Assembly: GCF_014207095.1 (NCBI RefSeq)
Contig: NZ_JACHBG010000032.1
Coordinates: 1-64,000, forward strand
Reading direction: 5' to 3'
Length of the DNA: 64,000 nucleotides
Source of the DNA: Martinezella lusitana
GTDB lineage: Bacteria > Pseudomonadota > Alphaproteobacteria > Rhizobiales > Rhizobiaceae
Position numbers and translations under genes: made by a program
Part shown: positions 26,256 to 35,404 of the stretch, one piece after another
How the letters are laid out: each line of letters starts with the position of its first letter
How positions within the stretch are numbered: position 1 is the first letter of the stretch
The notes under the pieces: generated by a model
Databases searched by the model: none
Seen by the model: only the letters and a program-made list of their open reading frames with translations
What the model was told of the DNA's origin: nothing

Positions 26256-26756
26256 ATGTCTTCAGTCCGCTTCACCATCATCAATGTGTTGCTGTCGATG
26301 CTGGTTTCCGCCGGCATCGCAGATGCCGCAACGCAGCGACAGGTCGACAGAATGACGACGCGAGCGGCTATTAAGGCCGCTCCGATGAGCGCCGCGGAGC
26401 TTAGAAAGCTCTACTCGGGGCGCTCCTGGATATGGAAGGAAGGTGCTGGTTATTTCTCTCGTCACCATAGCCGTTTTACGGCTTGGTCACACACCGGCTC
26501 CCGAAGATCTTACGCAAAAGGTACCTGGTATGCGACAGATCGTGGAAGGCTCTGCATGAGTGCTGTCTGGTATAGCAAGACAAGCGCTGCACCCAATGTT
26601 TCCTGCTTCCTGCATCGCGAGAAAGCCGGGATCATCTATCAGAAACGAGCATCAGGCGGGAAATGGTACGTGTTCCGTCATAACCCAACAAAACATGATG
26701 ACGAGGTTCTGAAACTGCGGTTGGGCGATTATGTCCGCAAACATCTGCCCAATTGA
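26256..26756 (+). CDS. Secreted DUF995-like protein 2
   Basis: This 166-residue protein has a signal peptide ending at GIADA. Its mature part parallels the protein at 24724: MSAAELRKLYSGRSWIWKEG, GTWYATDRGRLCMSAVWY, a Cys in VSCFLH, and GKWYVFRHNPTK. The two genes flank the GH26-like hydrolase, which suggests duplication within the operon. It is probably a periplasmic or surface component of the same polysaccharide system. Confidence 0.75.
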   Translation: MSSVRFTIINVLLSMLVSAGIADAATQRQVDRMTTRAAIKAAPMSAAELRKLYSGRSWIWKEGAGYFSRHHSRFTAWSHTGSRRSYAKGTWYATDRGRLCMSAVWYSKTSAAPNVSCFLHREKAGIIYQKRASGGKWYVFRHNPTKHDDEVLKLRLGDYVRKHLPN

Positions 26757-26888
26757 AGTCTAATGTCTGATAGGGGCTATTGCATCCGATAGCGGTGCGG
26801 CCTGCGTCTCACCTGTTCAGTCGAGCCGCCATCCATGCAATGCCCCTATTCTTTTTCAGGAATAATGCGCGACATAACCCTGCTCATC

Positions 26889-27209
26889 TCAGAACAGGCT
26901 GCGGTTGCGGCAATGCGAGGTCTGTCCGAAACCGCTTGGCGTGCAAATGTAAGGAGAGCCCTTGAAGTAATCCTCCGAAGAAACCGTAGTCGTCTTGGAA
27001 ATCGAATTTCCACTATAGAAGACAACATTGTTCTTCTCATACTTCTTCATATACAGCTGAACAGTCTTGTTCTTTGCATGAGTGGCTTCAGCAGAATTTG
27101 CACTCATGGGAGAAGATATTGAAGCCACAACTGCAAATATTGCAGATGCAACAAATCCAATTCGGTGATTTTTAAGGCAAATTTTCCGGGATTTTTGGGT
27201 AAAACCCAT
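26889..27209 (-). CDS. Small secreted hypothetical protein
   Basis: This 106-residue protein has a signal peptide (hydrophobic GFVASAIFAVVASISS) and a mature part with VQLYMKKYEKNNVVFYSGNS and EDYFKGSPYICTPSGFG. I recall similar small proteins of unknown function in rhizobia. It is encoded opposite to the surrounding polysaccharide genes. The regular motif layout and signal peptide argue that it is real. Confidence 0.65.
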   Translation of the reverse strand: MGFTQKSRKICLKNHRIGFVASAIFAVVASISSPMSANSAEATHAKNKTVQLYMKKYEKNNVVFYSGNSISKTTTVSSEDYFKGSPYICTPSGFGQTSHCRNRSLF

Positions 27210-27725
27210 AAGACTAGTCTCCTTTATGACTTTGTGTTGCGGAGTCTGGAAGAAAATGTTTAAGCGCCTTCTATAAATATCTTGAAAATATTAACGAAAG
27301 CGGCATAATTTCCCCTCCAGAATACTGGCGGGGATCTGCAACAATGTTGTCTGCAGAGCAGTTAGTTTGTCGCGATATTATAGAATTGCCTAGAGCCCTC
27401 GGCCAGGCATCCACAGACTTCTTTGGCCTATTCGCTAACCCACCCCTCAAACAACAATTCGCTTTTCAAGATACGATACAGTGGCTTCCTTTACGCCTAT
27501 CCACCAGTCTCCGGGCGGTCGGATGGACGCAAAATCGGGCTGTTTTGCGACTTTTCGCGTATATGCGCGATATTAGAGACCGACATTATCCGTTCAAGGT
27601 AGGCTTTCGAACCTCTTTGCCGGAGCTGAGGGAACCCGCACCGGGAGAGATTTTGTCCGGCATTTGCGTCGCACGAGCATCCCGCCAACCATCGACCCTG
27701 AATGCCCCGTCGAAAGGCCAACGCG
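27210..27725. other. Intergenic region before cuxR, about 500 bases
   Basis: An AT-rich stretch at 27220-27310 probably holds the promoter of the small secreted gene. A 131-codon plus-strand frame (27344-27739) has no recognisable domain or ribosome site and is not called. The cuxR promoter should lie here. Confidence 0.35.
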
Positions 27726-28856
27726 ATGACGCGGACTAAAATCGAGTCTGCTTCCGAACAATCAAACTTTGTCGAAAGACGCCGATGGCCGAGAACGGTG
27801 CAAGCCCCATTCTATGAAACGATCGCAGACAGAGAGGAGCTGGCCTCACTGTCGTTTTGCACCTCCCATGCAGCGCCGGCTCATCAATTTTCGGCCTGGA
27901 GAGAGCATATAGCGCCGCTGGTGGATGCGCGTCTGCCCGAGACGGCCCGGTCCGGTGATGGCTTTACAGCAAAGCAAACCATCTGGAATCTTGAGGGGGT
28001 CCTGCTCATACAGCAGGAAGCAGCTCCTTTCCGCTATGAACGCTCAGCCGGTAAAGTGCGCTTCAGCGCCATAGATCATTGGCAAGTCACATTCCTGCGT
28101 ACCGGCAAGACGTGGACCAGCGTCAACGGGTATGTCGTCGAAAACGAACCCGGCATGATGGAAATCCGCGCGCTTGGCTGCCCCTTCTATGGTCGAACCC
28201 TAGGCGCGAAATCGGTCACGCTCATAATGCCCTGCGATCTTTTTGCCGACCATGGCGGCTTGCCCGGCACCAGCAACAACATTGTGCTCGGCGGTGCGCG
28301 CGTCAAGCTCGTCTCCAACTACGTTTCATTTCTTGAGGCCAATCTCAGCCGGTTGACGAAAGATGATTTGCATGGCGTGCGCCAACAGCTTGAAGAAATG
28401 ATCTTCCATAGCGTGGCGCCGCTGGTGAATGGCCACATGAACGGCGATCGCAGTTCCGAAATCGGCCTGATGGCCAAGGCTCGCCGCTTCATCCAGAGCA
28501 GCATTGGATCGTCGGACCTCACTCCCGAGGCGGTAAGCCGCGAACTGGCAATCTCTAGAACCAAGCTCTACGAGCTGTTCCAAGCATCGGGCGGCGTCTT
28601 GAACTATATACGCAGGAGACGGCTCCTGGCGGCGCGCGCCGCACTTGCCGACATGAGCAACGGCCACAAGATTGCGGATATCGCCAAAGACCTCGGTTTC
28701 GAATCAGCAGCCAATTTCAGCAGGGCTTTCACCCACGAATTCGGTTACAGCCCCAGTGAGGTCCGCAGACACTCAGGAGAGTGCAAGACGGAACATCTAA
28801 GATCGATGACGGAGACGCCCACCTTTGACAGCTGGCTCAACACGCTCGGCCTTTGA
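27726..28856 (+). CDS. cuxR: AraC-family activator with PilZ-like c-di-GMP motif (CuxR-like)
   Basis: This 376-residue regulator has a C-terminal AraC helix-turn-helix pair: LTPEAVSRELAISRTKLYELF and then IADIAKDLGFESAANFSRAF. An N-terminal sensor domain precedes it. Near the N terminus, ERRRWPR contains RxxxR (R19-R23), like the PilZ-type arginines by which CuxR of S. meliloti binds c-di-GMP. CuxR activates uxs1 there, and here the gene lies 1 kb past the same polysaccharide operon. ATG 27726 follows AAAGG, and 27702 is an alternative start. It links the GGDEF-EAL gene upstream to the polysaccharide genes. Confidence 0.8.
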   Translation: MTRTKIESASEQSNFVERRRWPRTVQAPFYETIADREELASLSFCTSHAAPAHQFSAWREHIAPLVDARLPETARSGDGFTAKQTIWNLEGVLLIQQEAAPFRYERSAGKVRFSAIDHWQVTFLRTGKTWTSVNGYVVENEPGMMEIRALGCPFYGRTLGAKSVTLIMPCDLFADHGGLPGTSNNIVLGGARVKLVSNYVSFLEANLSRLTKDDLHGVRQQLEEMIFHSVAPLVNGHMNGDRSSEIGLMAKARRFIQSSIGSSDLTPEAVSRELAISRTKLYELFQASGGVLNYIRRRRLLAARAALADMSNGHKIADIAKDLGFESAANFSRAFTHEFGYSPSEVRRHSGECKTEHLRSMTETPTFDSWLNTLGL

Positions 28857-28950
28857 CGCAAGCCACGACCTGCTCCGTATCGCAAGGCAATGCATCCTGC
28901 CGCGATAAGAGAGTGGATCTGACGGGACCATAGCCGCTGGCCGTCTGCTT

Positions 28951-30195
28951 CTACGCTCCAGACAGAGCTCTCCGCGCATCCATCCATCGGCGGTACTGCC
29001 TTGTGCGGCATTTCGCCTTCGCTTGCGACAGAACAAGCGCCCAACCCGGGAAAACGCCGGGGGCTGTACGGCGCTGTCGGCTGAGACGCACGAGTTGATA
29101 TTTGACGGCGGCCATATGTGCCGAGGCGGCAAGAGGCTTGTTCTTCCAGGTGATCGGCCTGAGTTGCGGAACCCCTTGCAGGCCACGCTGCCAATTGCGA
29201 GGCAGATCGGGCTCGATTGCAAGCCCCGTAGCAATGCCCGCCATTGCAATGCCGCTGTCAACGACATGCTCGGCCACCTCACGTCGCCTTATGCCACCTG
29301 TCACCATCAGCGGCATGGCGGCAACGCTCAGGATATCGCGCGCAAATTCGAGGAAATAAGCCTCCCTGGCAAGCGTCCGCTCGTCTCGTGCCGACCCCAT
29401 CATTGCCGGCGCTTCATAGCTGCCGCCGGAAAGCTCGACCATGTCGACACCAAGAGCGCCAAGCATCGCGACAACGGACCGTGCATCATCTGGCGAAAAG
29501 CCTCCGCGCTGGAAATCGGCGGAGTTGAGCTTAACCGCCACGACAAATCCCGGCGCAACCGCGGCCCGCACCGCGCTGACAATATCGAGCAGCAACCGCG
29601 CTCGGTTCTCCAGGCTCCCGCCCCATCGATCCGTGCGACGATTGGACAGTGGCGAGAGAAATTGGCTGACGAGATATCCATGCGCGGCATGTATCTCGAC
29701 CCCGGTAAAGCCGGCCCGCTCCGCCAAAAGAGCCGTCCGGACGAAACGATCTTCCACGTCAGCTATATCGGCAACCGTCATGGCGCGCGGCATCGGAAAC
29801 TGCCTCGACAGGGCGCCGATATCCAGGGAGATCGCCGAGGGTGCCAAGGTCTCCTGTCCGAGCGCCGCCGGCATCTGTCGTCCCGGATGATTGATCTGCA
29901 TCCACATCTGCGCGCCATGGGAGCGTCCTACCGCGGCCCAGGCATTGAAGCGCTCGAGATACCGATCGTCTTCAAGCACGACACCACCAGGCCCGGTCAT
30001 CGCCCGAGCATCGACCATAACGTTTCCGGTAATGATCAATCCGGCGCCTCCTTTCGCCCATGCCCGATAAAGGCTCAGCAGTTCTGTGGACGGCGCATGG
30101 TCGTTGTCGGCCATGTTCTCCTCCATGGCAGCCTTCGCGATACGGTTTGGGACAATGGCGCCATTGGGCAGCGCCAACGGTGAAAACAGGGACAT
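28951..30195 (-). CDS. Old-yellow-enzyme family NADH:flavin oxidoreductase
   Basis: This 414-residue FMN-dependent TIM-barrel reductase starts at 30195 after AGGAG. Typical segments are LFSPLALPNGAIVPNRIAKA, QINHPGRQ, the active site EIHAAHGYLVSQFLSPLSN RRTD (split here only for length), and PLMVTGGIRRR. It would reduce electrophilic alkenes or related compounds. It is divergent from a MerR regulator with a clear operator between them, so it is probably induced by the regulator's effector. Confidence 0.9.
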   Translation of the reverse strand: MSLFSPLALPNGAIVPNRIAKAAMEENMADNDHAPSTELLSLYRAWAKGGAGLIITGNVMVDARAMTGPGGVVLEDDRYLERFNAWAAVGRSHGAQMWMQINHPGRQMPAALGQETLAPSAISLDIGALSRQFPMPRAMTVADIADVEDRFVRTALLAERAGFTGVEIHAAHGYLVSQFLSPLSNRRTDRWGGSLENRARLLLDIVSAVRAAVAPGFVVAVKLNSADFQRGGFSPDDARSVVAMLGALGVDMVELSGGSYEAPAMMGSARDERTLAREAYFLEFARDILSVAAMPLMVTGGIRRREVAEHVVDSGIAMAGIATGLAIEPDLPRNWQRGLQGVPQLRPITWKNKPLAASAHMAAVKYQLVRLSRQRRTAPGVFPGWALVLSQAKAKCRTRQYRRWMDARRALSGA

Positions 30196-30229
30196 GAGTG
30201 TGCTCCTAAAACCATTTGCGCACAGCATA

Positions 30230-30251
30230 ACCTTTGAGTTAACTTTAAGGT
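30230..30251. promoter_or_regulatory. MerR-type operator between the OYE and merR genes
   Basis: A 22-bp near-palindrome has outer arms ACCTT (30230-30234) and AAGGT (30247-30251) and a perfect core AGTTAACT (30237-30244). It is centred in the 82-base gap between divergent starts. The shape and outer ACCTT/AAGGT arms are typical of MerR-family sites, so it should bind the regulator at 30278-30763. Confidence 0.75.
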
Positions 30252-30277
30252 CAATGCCAAATTTCACGAGGATTTGC

Positions 30278-30763
30278 ATGAATATCGGAGAACTGGCGAA
30301 ACGTACCGGTCTTACTGCGTCGCGGATCCGCTTCTACGAAAGTGCCGGCCTGCTGAAGGTTGTCGAACGCAGACCGAATGGCTACCGGAGTTATCCGCCG
30401 GAAGCGGCCTTGATGCTTGAGTTGATCACGACGGCGCAGAGGGCGGGTTTCAGCCTTGATGAAATCCGGCTGCTTCTGCCACCAGATCTCAAGCAGCGGA
30501 ATCACGAGGCTCTTCTGGAGGCGCTTCAGCGTAAGATAACTGATATCGAGGCGCTCGAAGTGAAGCTCGCCCAAACCAAGACGCAGCTCGTTGCGCTCAT
30601 CGGCGATATCAAAGCGAAACCGGGAGACATCGACTGTGCCGCCAATGCGCAAAGGGTCTTGTCGGGTGTCCTTGGCCGTGAGGTCGAGGTGCCCATCGCA
30701 ATCACCCACGGCACCAAGCGCTTCGGCAAGACCAGTCAGCGACCGTCAACCAAAGAACGCTAG
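30278..30763 (+). CDS. MerR-family transcriptional regulator
   Basis: This 161-residue protein has the MerR helix-turn-helix MNIGELAKRTGLTASRIRFYE, a wing with ERRPNGYRSYP, and a long coiled-coil dimer helix (RKITDIEALEVKLAQTKTQL). It has one cysteine, in DIDCAANAQ near residue 123, and lacks the clustered cysteines of metal sensors. It probably senses an organic or electrophilic signal and controls the divergent old-yellow-enzyme gene. Confidence 0.88.
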   Translation: MNIGELAKRTGLTASRIRFYESAGLLKVVERRPNGYRSYPPEAALMLELITTAQRAGFSLDEIRLLLPPDLKQRNHEALLEALQRKITDIEALEVKLAQTKTQLVALIGDIKAKPGDIDCAANAQRVLSGVLGREVEVPIAITHGTKRFGKTSQRPSTKER

Positions 30764-30990
30764 ACGCGCATTTGCGCACGCCTTTGGATGGCGCAACCAC
30801 TCAGTCCTCTCGATTATCGTGTTTCCCCGCAAATTTCGGACAGAGAGCCGATAGGCCTCCCCCGGGAAGGCCTCCACCACACCATTTCAACGTCGCCCCC
30901 TACCTTGCGACACCTTCATCGCTCGAAATGAGGACACGACGGGAGTGATGTACTTCGAGGGATGCAAAACACTCACGCTTCATTTTCGAT

Positions 30991-31010
30991 ATTGACAGCA
31001 TACTGTCAAT
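30991..31010. promoter_or_regulatory. Perfect palindromic operator upstream of the hydrolase-marR pair
   Basis: ATTGACAG (30991-30998) and CTGTCAAT (31003-31010) are perfect arms around CATA. The element contains a TTGACA -35-like hexamer and lies 37 bases before the hydrolase start. It is the likely autoregulatory site of the MarR protein encoded second in this operon. Confidence 0.7.
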
Positions 31011-31047
31011 TAAGCATTGTGATGCCACACTTTTTAAGGAGGCCGCC

Positions 31048-31836
31048 ATGCATGCTAACGCTTTGATATCGAGAGAAAAGATCGCAGGTCCGCAGGGAGA
31101 ACTTGCAGTTTACCGATCTGGCGCAGGCCCCCGCGTCCTTTTTCTCCATGCGGATTGCGGCCGCTCCGATCAATGGCGCGAAGTCATCGATCTGATTTCC
31201 CCTGAATTCGAAACATGCGCACTCGATTTTCGGGGGCATGGCCATTCGGCAGCGGCTGCAAACCGGGATTATAGTTTCCCGGCGCGCGCCGAGGATGCGC
31301 TTGCCGTGGCCGACACGCTTGGATGGGATCGCTTCCTCATCGTCGCGCACAGTGGCGGCGGTGCGGCAGCACTGGCTTTTGCCGGCTCTCATCCGGAGCG
31401 CGTGCGAGGGCTACTTCTCATCGATCCCGTAACGGACCCAAGTGGCGTCCCTCAAGAGGTAATGGCGGCAATAGTCGCGGGCCTAAGCGGCCCGGACAGC
31501 CTTGCGTTCCTCAAACAATACTATTCAACCATTACCGGTGCCGACGAAGCAGTTCGAGTGCGAGTTCTTGCTGATGCAGATGCAACGACGCCGGAATCGC
31601 GAGCGGGCGTTGGCAAGGCGGTGGCCGAATGGCATGCTGGAGAGGCACTTGATGCCTATCGGGGGCCGTTATTCATCGTGGGTGCCGATGCAACCGATGG
31701 TCCGAGCGCGCTCTATGCGCTCCGCCCTCGCATTCCCCATGTGGTAGCCCACGGCACGGGCCATTGGCTCCAGATCGAACGACCCGAGCTGGTCGCCGAC
31801 AGCCTCAGGAAATTGGCGAAGCGGTCGGAAGCTTGA
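31048..31836 (+). CDS. Alpha/beta hydrolase
   Basis: This 262-residue protein has the fold's VLFLHADCGRSDQWREV oxyanion region, LDFRGHGHSA, and a nucleophile elbow reading VAHSGGGAAAL (Ala instead of the first Gly of GxSxG). The late GTGHWLQIERPE supplies the catalytic His. The ATG at 31048 follows GGAGG. It precedes a marR gene by 9 bases. The substrate is not assigned. Esterase, lactonase and haloperoxidase-like roles are all possible. Confidence 0.85.
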   Translation: MHANALISREKIAGPQGELAVYRSGAGPRVLFLHADCGRSDQWREVIDLISPEFETCALDFRGHGHSAAAANRDYSFPARAEDALAVADTLGWDRFLIVAHSGGGAAALAFAGSHPERVRGLLLIDPVTDPSGVPQEVMAAIVAGLSGPDSLAFLKQYYSTITGADEAVRVRVLADADATTPESRAGVGKAVAEWHAGEALDAYRGPLFIVGADATDGPSALYALRPRIPHVVAHGTGHWLQIERPELVADSLRKLAKRSEA

Positions 31837-31845
31837 GAGGACGAA

Positions 31846-32298
31846 ATGCGAACACCTGAAGGCGACGCGCTTACGGAACTGGTTCTGGCTGTCTTCCGCC
31901 TTAACGGAAATTTCCTGAAAGCGGCTGAACGTATCGCTGTCCCGGTGGGGCTGACAGCGGCCCGATGGCAGGTCATCGGCGCCGTGATCGAGGGACCAGG
32001 CACGGTCGCGGACATTGCTCGGAAAATGGGCTTGGCCCGTCAAAGCGTGCAGCGACTGGCCGATGTTCTCGTCGCCGACGGCACGTTGGAGTACCGCGAC
32101 AATCCGGCTCACAAACGCGCGAAATTGATCGAGATCACCGAACGGGGACAATCTGCAATCGCACGCATCGCTCCTCGGCAGCACCGATGGGCCGATGAGA
32201 CAAGCGAGGGCCTTTCACGAGAGCGGCTGCTTGACGCGCTGGAGTTGATGCGCGATGTGTCCGAGCGCATCGAAGCTATGGACTCAGACGAACCCTAA
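31846..32298 (+). CDS. MarR-family transcriptional regulator
   Basis: This 150-residue winged-helix protein carries LTAARWQVIGAVIEGPGTVADIARKMGLARQSVQRLADVL in effect (positions about 42-82) and a wing RDNPAHKRAKLIEITERG. It is encoded just after the hydrolase and should repress the pair through the palindrome at 30991-31010. Its ligand is probably a substrate of the hydrolase. Confidence 0.88.
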   Translation: MRTPEGDALTELVLAVFRLNGNFLKAAERIAVPVGLTAARWQVIGAVIEGPGTVADIARKMGLARQSVQRLADVLVADGTLEYRDNPAHKRAKLIEITERGQSAIARIAPRQHRWADETSEGLSRERLLDALELMRDVSERIEAMDSDEP

Positions 32299-32492
32299 TT
32301 TTCGCAGCACAATCCTGGAGAGCATGCGCGCTTGTGTATTCCGCGCCGATCCCGTCGACCATCTTACGATGCTTAAAACCAGCCGGCCGCTTGCCGATAA
32401 TGATACCCGACTTCTCGACGGCCGACACGCCGGCGTGAAGTCAAAAGATTATGATACTCCACTCGTTCCACCTTCACTGATCATTGGTCGAA

Positions 32493-33461
32493 ATGAATTA
32501 TCTGATTGAACTGACTTCCATACATGCCGCCGCAACCCGGCTAGGCAGAGAGATCATTCGAACCGCCACCATTCTGAGCCCCGGCCTGTCTGCCAAAATC
32601 CAGCGGCCGATCTATCTGAAACTGGAGAACACCCAGATCGGCGGCTCATTCAAGGCGCGCGGAGTCCTGAACAAGTTCGCAAGCCTCCAGGCAGAGTTAT
32701 CTTTGAAGCGCTTTGTCGCGGTCAGCGGCGGTAATTTCGGGATCGCGGTCGCAGAGGCCTCCAGCAAGCTCGGCGCCGATGTTACGATCGTCATGCCCCA
32801 GTCGGCGCCTGCCTCGTCGATTGCGAAAATTCGCTCGCTAGGCGTCTCGGTCATCGTGACGAACAATGTGAACGAAGCGTTTGCACAGGCGGAAGACTTG
32901 GCAAGGCAGGGATATGTCGTGCTCGACGACTGCGCCGACACCACGATCGCAGAAGGGCACGGCACCCTCGCGCTGGAATTTATCGAAGACTGCCCGCAAC
33001 TGACCGATGTGTTCGTTGCCGTCGGTGGCGGTGCGATGCTGGCAGGGGTTGCTACCGCTTTGAAAAAACAAAGGCCGCATATTCGCATCTGGGGCGTGGA
33101 GACCGCCGGAGCGAATTCAATGGATCAAGCCCTGCGGCTTGGAAAGCCGGCGGAGATCGAAGTCAGTTCCATTATCTCTACTCTCGGAGTTCCGATGGTG
33201 AGCGAGCTGATGCTTCGCCACGCGCAAGCCTATGTCGAAGAAATGGTTGTGGTCTCCGATCGGGACGCCGTCGAAGGGATGGTTTCATTTGGAGAGGATG
33301 GCAAGCAATGGGTCGAGCTCGCTTCGGGCGCCCTTGTCGCCGCTGCCCAGAAGATTGCGCCGCAGCTTCCACCGGACGCGACCATTGGGCTGATCGTCTG
33401 TGGAGGGAACATTTCCTCTGAAGACAGGCAGAAATGGATCGCTTCCTTGCACCAGCAATGA
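32493..33461 (+). CDS. PLP-dependent threonine/serine dehydratase-like enzyme
   Basis: This 322-residue fold-type II PLP enzyme has YLKLENTQIGGSFKARG, where the Lys binds PLP, then AVSGGNFGIAVAEAS and FVAVGGGAMLAGVATAL for phosphate binding. It lacks the C-terminal ACT domain of biosynthetic threonine deaminase, so it is a catabolic or other amino-acid ammonia-lyase type. The frame could also begin at TTG 32484, but ATG 32493 gives the natural start. Neighbours do not define the substrate. Confidence 0.85.
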   Translation: MNYLIELTSIHAAATRLGREIIRTATILSPGLSAKIQRPIYLKLENTQIGGSFKARGVLNKFASLQAELSLKRFVAVSGGNFGIAVAEASSKLGADVTIVMPQSAPASSIAKIRSLGVSVIVTNNVNEAFAQAEDLARQGYVVLDDCADTTIAEGHGTLALEFIEDCPQLTDVFVAVGGGAMLAGVATALKKQRPHIRIWGVETAGANSMDQALRLGKPAEIEVSSIISTLGVPMVSELMLRHAQAYVEEMVVVSDRDAVEGMVSFGEDGKQWVELASGALVAAAQKIAPQLPPDATIGLIVCGGNISSEDRQKWIASLHQQ

Positions 33462-34072
33462 TCACGAAAATTGGGCATGACGGCGAAATGCTTCGTTTGT
33501 GACGTTCGACCCGGTCGATGAGGGACAGCGCCGGGCGAACGGTTTGCGGCGGAGGTGCGCTTGACGCGCACGGCACGAGGACTCGAGGGCAATATCCAGC
33601 CCGAGGAGAAATCGGTCGTCCTGGAATGACTGAGTTAAGTAGGGCGTAAAGCAGTAGTCGATTTAGGAAACTCATTCCGGCATGGTCTGAGACAAGACGG
33701 CAGCGGCGCTTACTCGCTGGTCAGGCGCGCAAAATGTCACCTACTTCTGCATCCCCAATGAGGCGTTGATGTCGTGGACGTCCCCGGCAGAAGCAGATGT
33801 CCATATATCTTAGGTATAAGAAAGGGTTTGGCGTTGGAACGGCGCCGACGATCGCTTGGCTCGATCTGTCGAATTTGCCAGTCTCACCCGCACGAGATCG
33901 GTAAGATCCTTTCGCGTTTTCTTAGAAACACTGCTTGAATTTTCGGCATGGAACCCAGAAGGGGATCGCCCCCGGTCATTCCTAAACGTCAAGATGTCTG
34001 ACGAAACCATCGATATGGGTGCACAAATCCAGGCGCTAACGTCGGCGGTATTGTCATTGGGGAATGAAACTA
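33462..34072. other. Intergenic region of about 600 bases without a clear gene
   Basis: Short frames on both strands show no domain or good ribosome site. The composition near 33780-34020 is less GC-rich than that of the neighbours. It may hold a decayed gene and the promoter of the oxidase at 34073. I could not assign anything more. Confidence 0.3.
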
Positions 34073-35356
34073 ATGTTGAACGATCCGCGCTCCCACGGCC
34101 TTTGGGAACTTACGGCGCCCGCCGCCCCCGAAACAGGTCAACTTGCCGGCGACTTGACCGCCGACGTCGTGGTTGTCGGCGCAGGCTTTTGTGGTCTGTC
34201 CACCGCACTCCATCTTGCTGAGCGCGGCGTCGATGTGGCGGTGATGGAGGCGACCGAAGTCGGCTTCGGAGCTGCAGGGCGAAATGTCGGTCTGGTCAAT
34301 GGCGGCATGTGGGTCATGCCTGACGACATTCCGAAGGTCTTGGGTGCGCAACATGGAGAGCGCGCATTGCGGCTTCTCGGCGATGCGCCCCTCCTCGTTC
34401 GGGACGTCGTCGACAAATATGAGATCGACTGTGAACTGGAAAGGAACGGGACTCTTCATCTGGCGGTCGGCGATGCAGGCGTCAGCGAACTTCGCGAACG
34501 CCATCGCCAATGGACGGCACGCGGTGCTCCTTTGGAGCTGCTCGACGTCAAGGAGACGCAGCAGCGCGTCGGCTCCCCGGCCTATGCAGCCTCATTGTTC
34601 GACCCAAGGGCAGGCACCATCCAGCCACTTGCCTATGTGAGAGGCCTGGCAAAGGCTGCCATCCAAAACCACGTGCGCATCTTCACCAGCAGCCCCGCTC
34701 TTCGGACCGAACGGAGAGGCGCGAGCTGGAAGATCTCATCCAAACGCGGCTCCTTGAGCGGAAAATGGGTCATTGTTGCAACCGACGCCTATTCGGTCGG
34801 CCCATGGGCGTCCGTCCGGCGAGAGCAAGTCCACTTGCCCTATTTCAACCTCGCAACTCCGCCATTGCCTGCCAATCTTCGGGCATCGATCCTGCCGGGT
34901 CTGGAAGGATGCTGGGATACCAAGGAAATCCTGACGTCGTTCCGCATGGACCGAAAGGGTCGGCTGGTTTTCGGAAGTGTCGGCGCGCTGCGCAATGGCG
35001 GCCATGCCGTCCACACCGCATGGGCCAAACGCGCGATGTCGCGCATTTTCCCGCAGCTTGCCAATATCGAGTTCGAGGCAGCATGGTTTGGCAAGATCGG
35101 CATGACTTCGGACGCAGTGCCCCGCTTTCACGAATTCGACGAGAACATCGTTGGCTTCTCGGGCTTCAACGGTCGCGGCATCGCACCGGGAACAACCTTT
35201 GGAAAGACGCTGGCAGCTTTTGTTTCCGGCGATATCGGCCTGGAGAACATGCCGCTTCCGTCGTCGACGCTGGAAACCTCACGCATCAGAGTGTTACAGG
35301 AATCCTACTACGAAGCCGGGGCGCAGATTGCGCATCTTGCCACGGAACGGTTCTGA
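34073..35356 (+). CDS. FAD-dependent amine/amino-acid oxidase (DAO family)
   Basis: This protein of about 427 residues opens its Rossmann motif at DVVVVGAGFCGLSTALHLAERG, with AAGRNVGLVNGG soon after, as in the gamma-glutamylputrescine and glycine/D-amino-acid oxidase family. The C-terminal GFSGFNGRGIAPGTTFGK is also typical. ATG 34073 has GGGGA 9 bases upstream, and ATG 34064 is the alternative. It is followed by a LysR gene on the same strand, which may regulate it. Confidence 0.85.
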   Translation: MLNDPRSHGLWELTAPAAPETGQLAGDLTADVVVVGAGFCGLSTALHLAERGVDVAVMEATEVGFGAAGRNVGLVNGGMWVMPDDIPKVLGAQHGERALRLLGDAPLLVRDVVDKYEIDCELERNGTLHLAVGDAGVSELRERHRQWTARGAPLELLDVKETQQRVGSPAYAASLFDPRAGTIQPLAYVRGLAKAAIQNHVRIFTSSPALRTERRGASWKISSKRGSLSGKWVIVATDAYSVGPWASVRREQVHLPYFNLATPPLPANLRASILPGLEGCWDTKEILTSFRMDRKGRLVFGSVGALRNGGHAVHTAWAKRAMSRIFPQLANIEFEAAWFGKIGMTSDAVPRFHEFDENIVGFSGFNGRGIAPGTTFGKTLAAFVSGDIGLENMPLPSSTLETSRIRVLQESYYEAGAQIAHLATERF

Positions 35357-35404
35357 CAAGGGCGGAGCCGGTCCGGCAACGTCTTTTTGAAGGAGCCATA
35401 GCCC

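Noticed and set aside
27344..27739. 131-codon frame before cuxR
   Set aside because: No ribosome site, signal peptide or known domain, and it runs into the cuxR start.
29023..30183. Long plus-strand reading frame opposite the old-yellow-enzyme gene
   Set aside because: It is antisense to a gene with clear family motifs and has no domain or ribosome site of its own.
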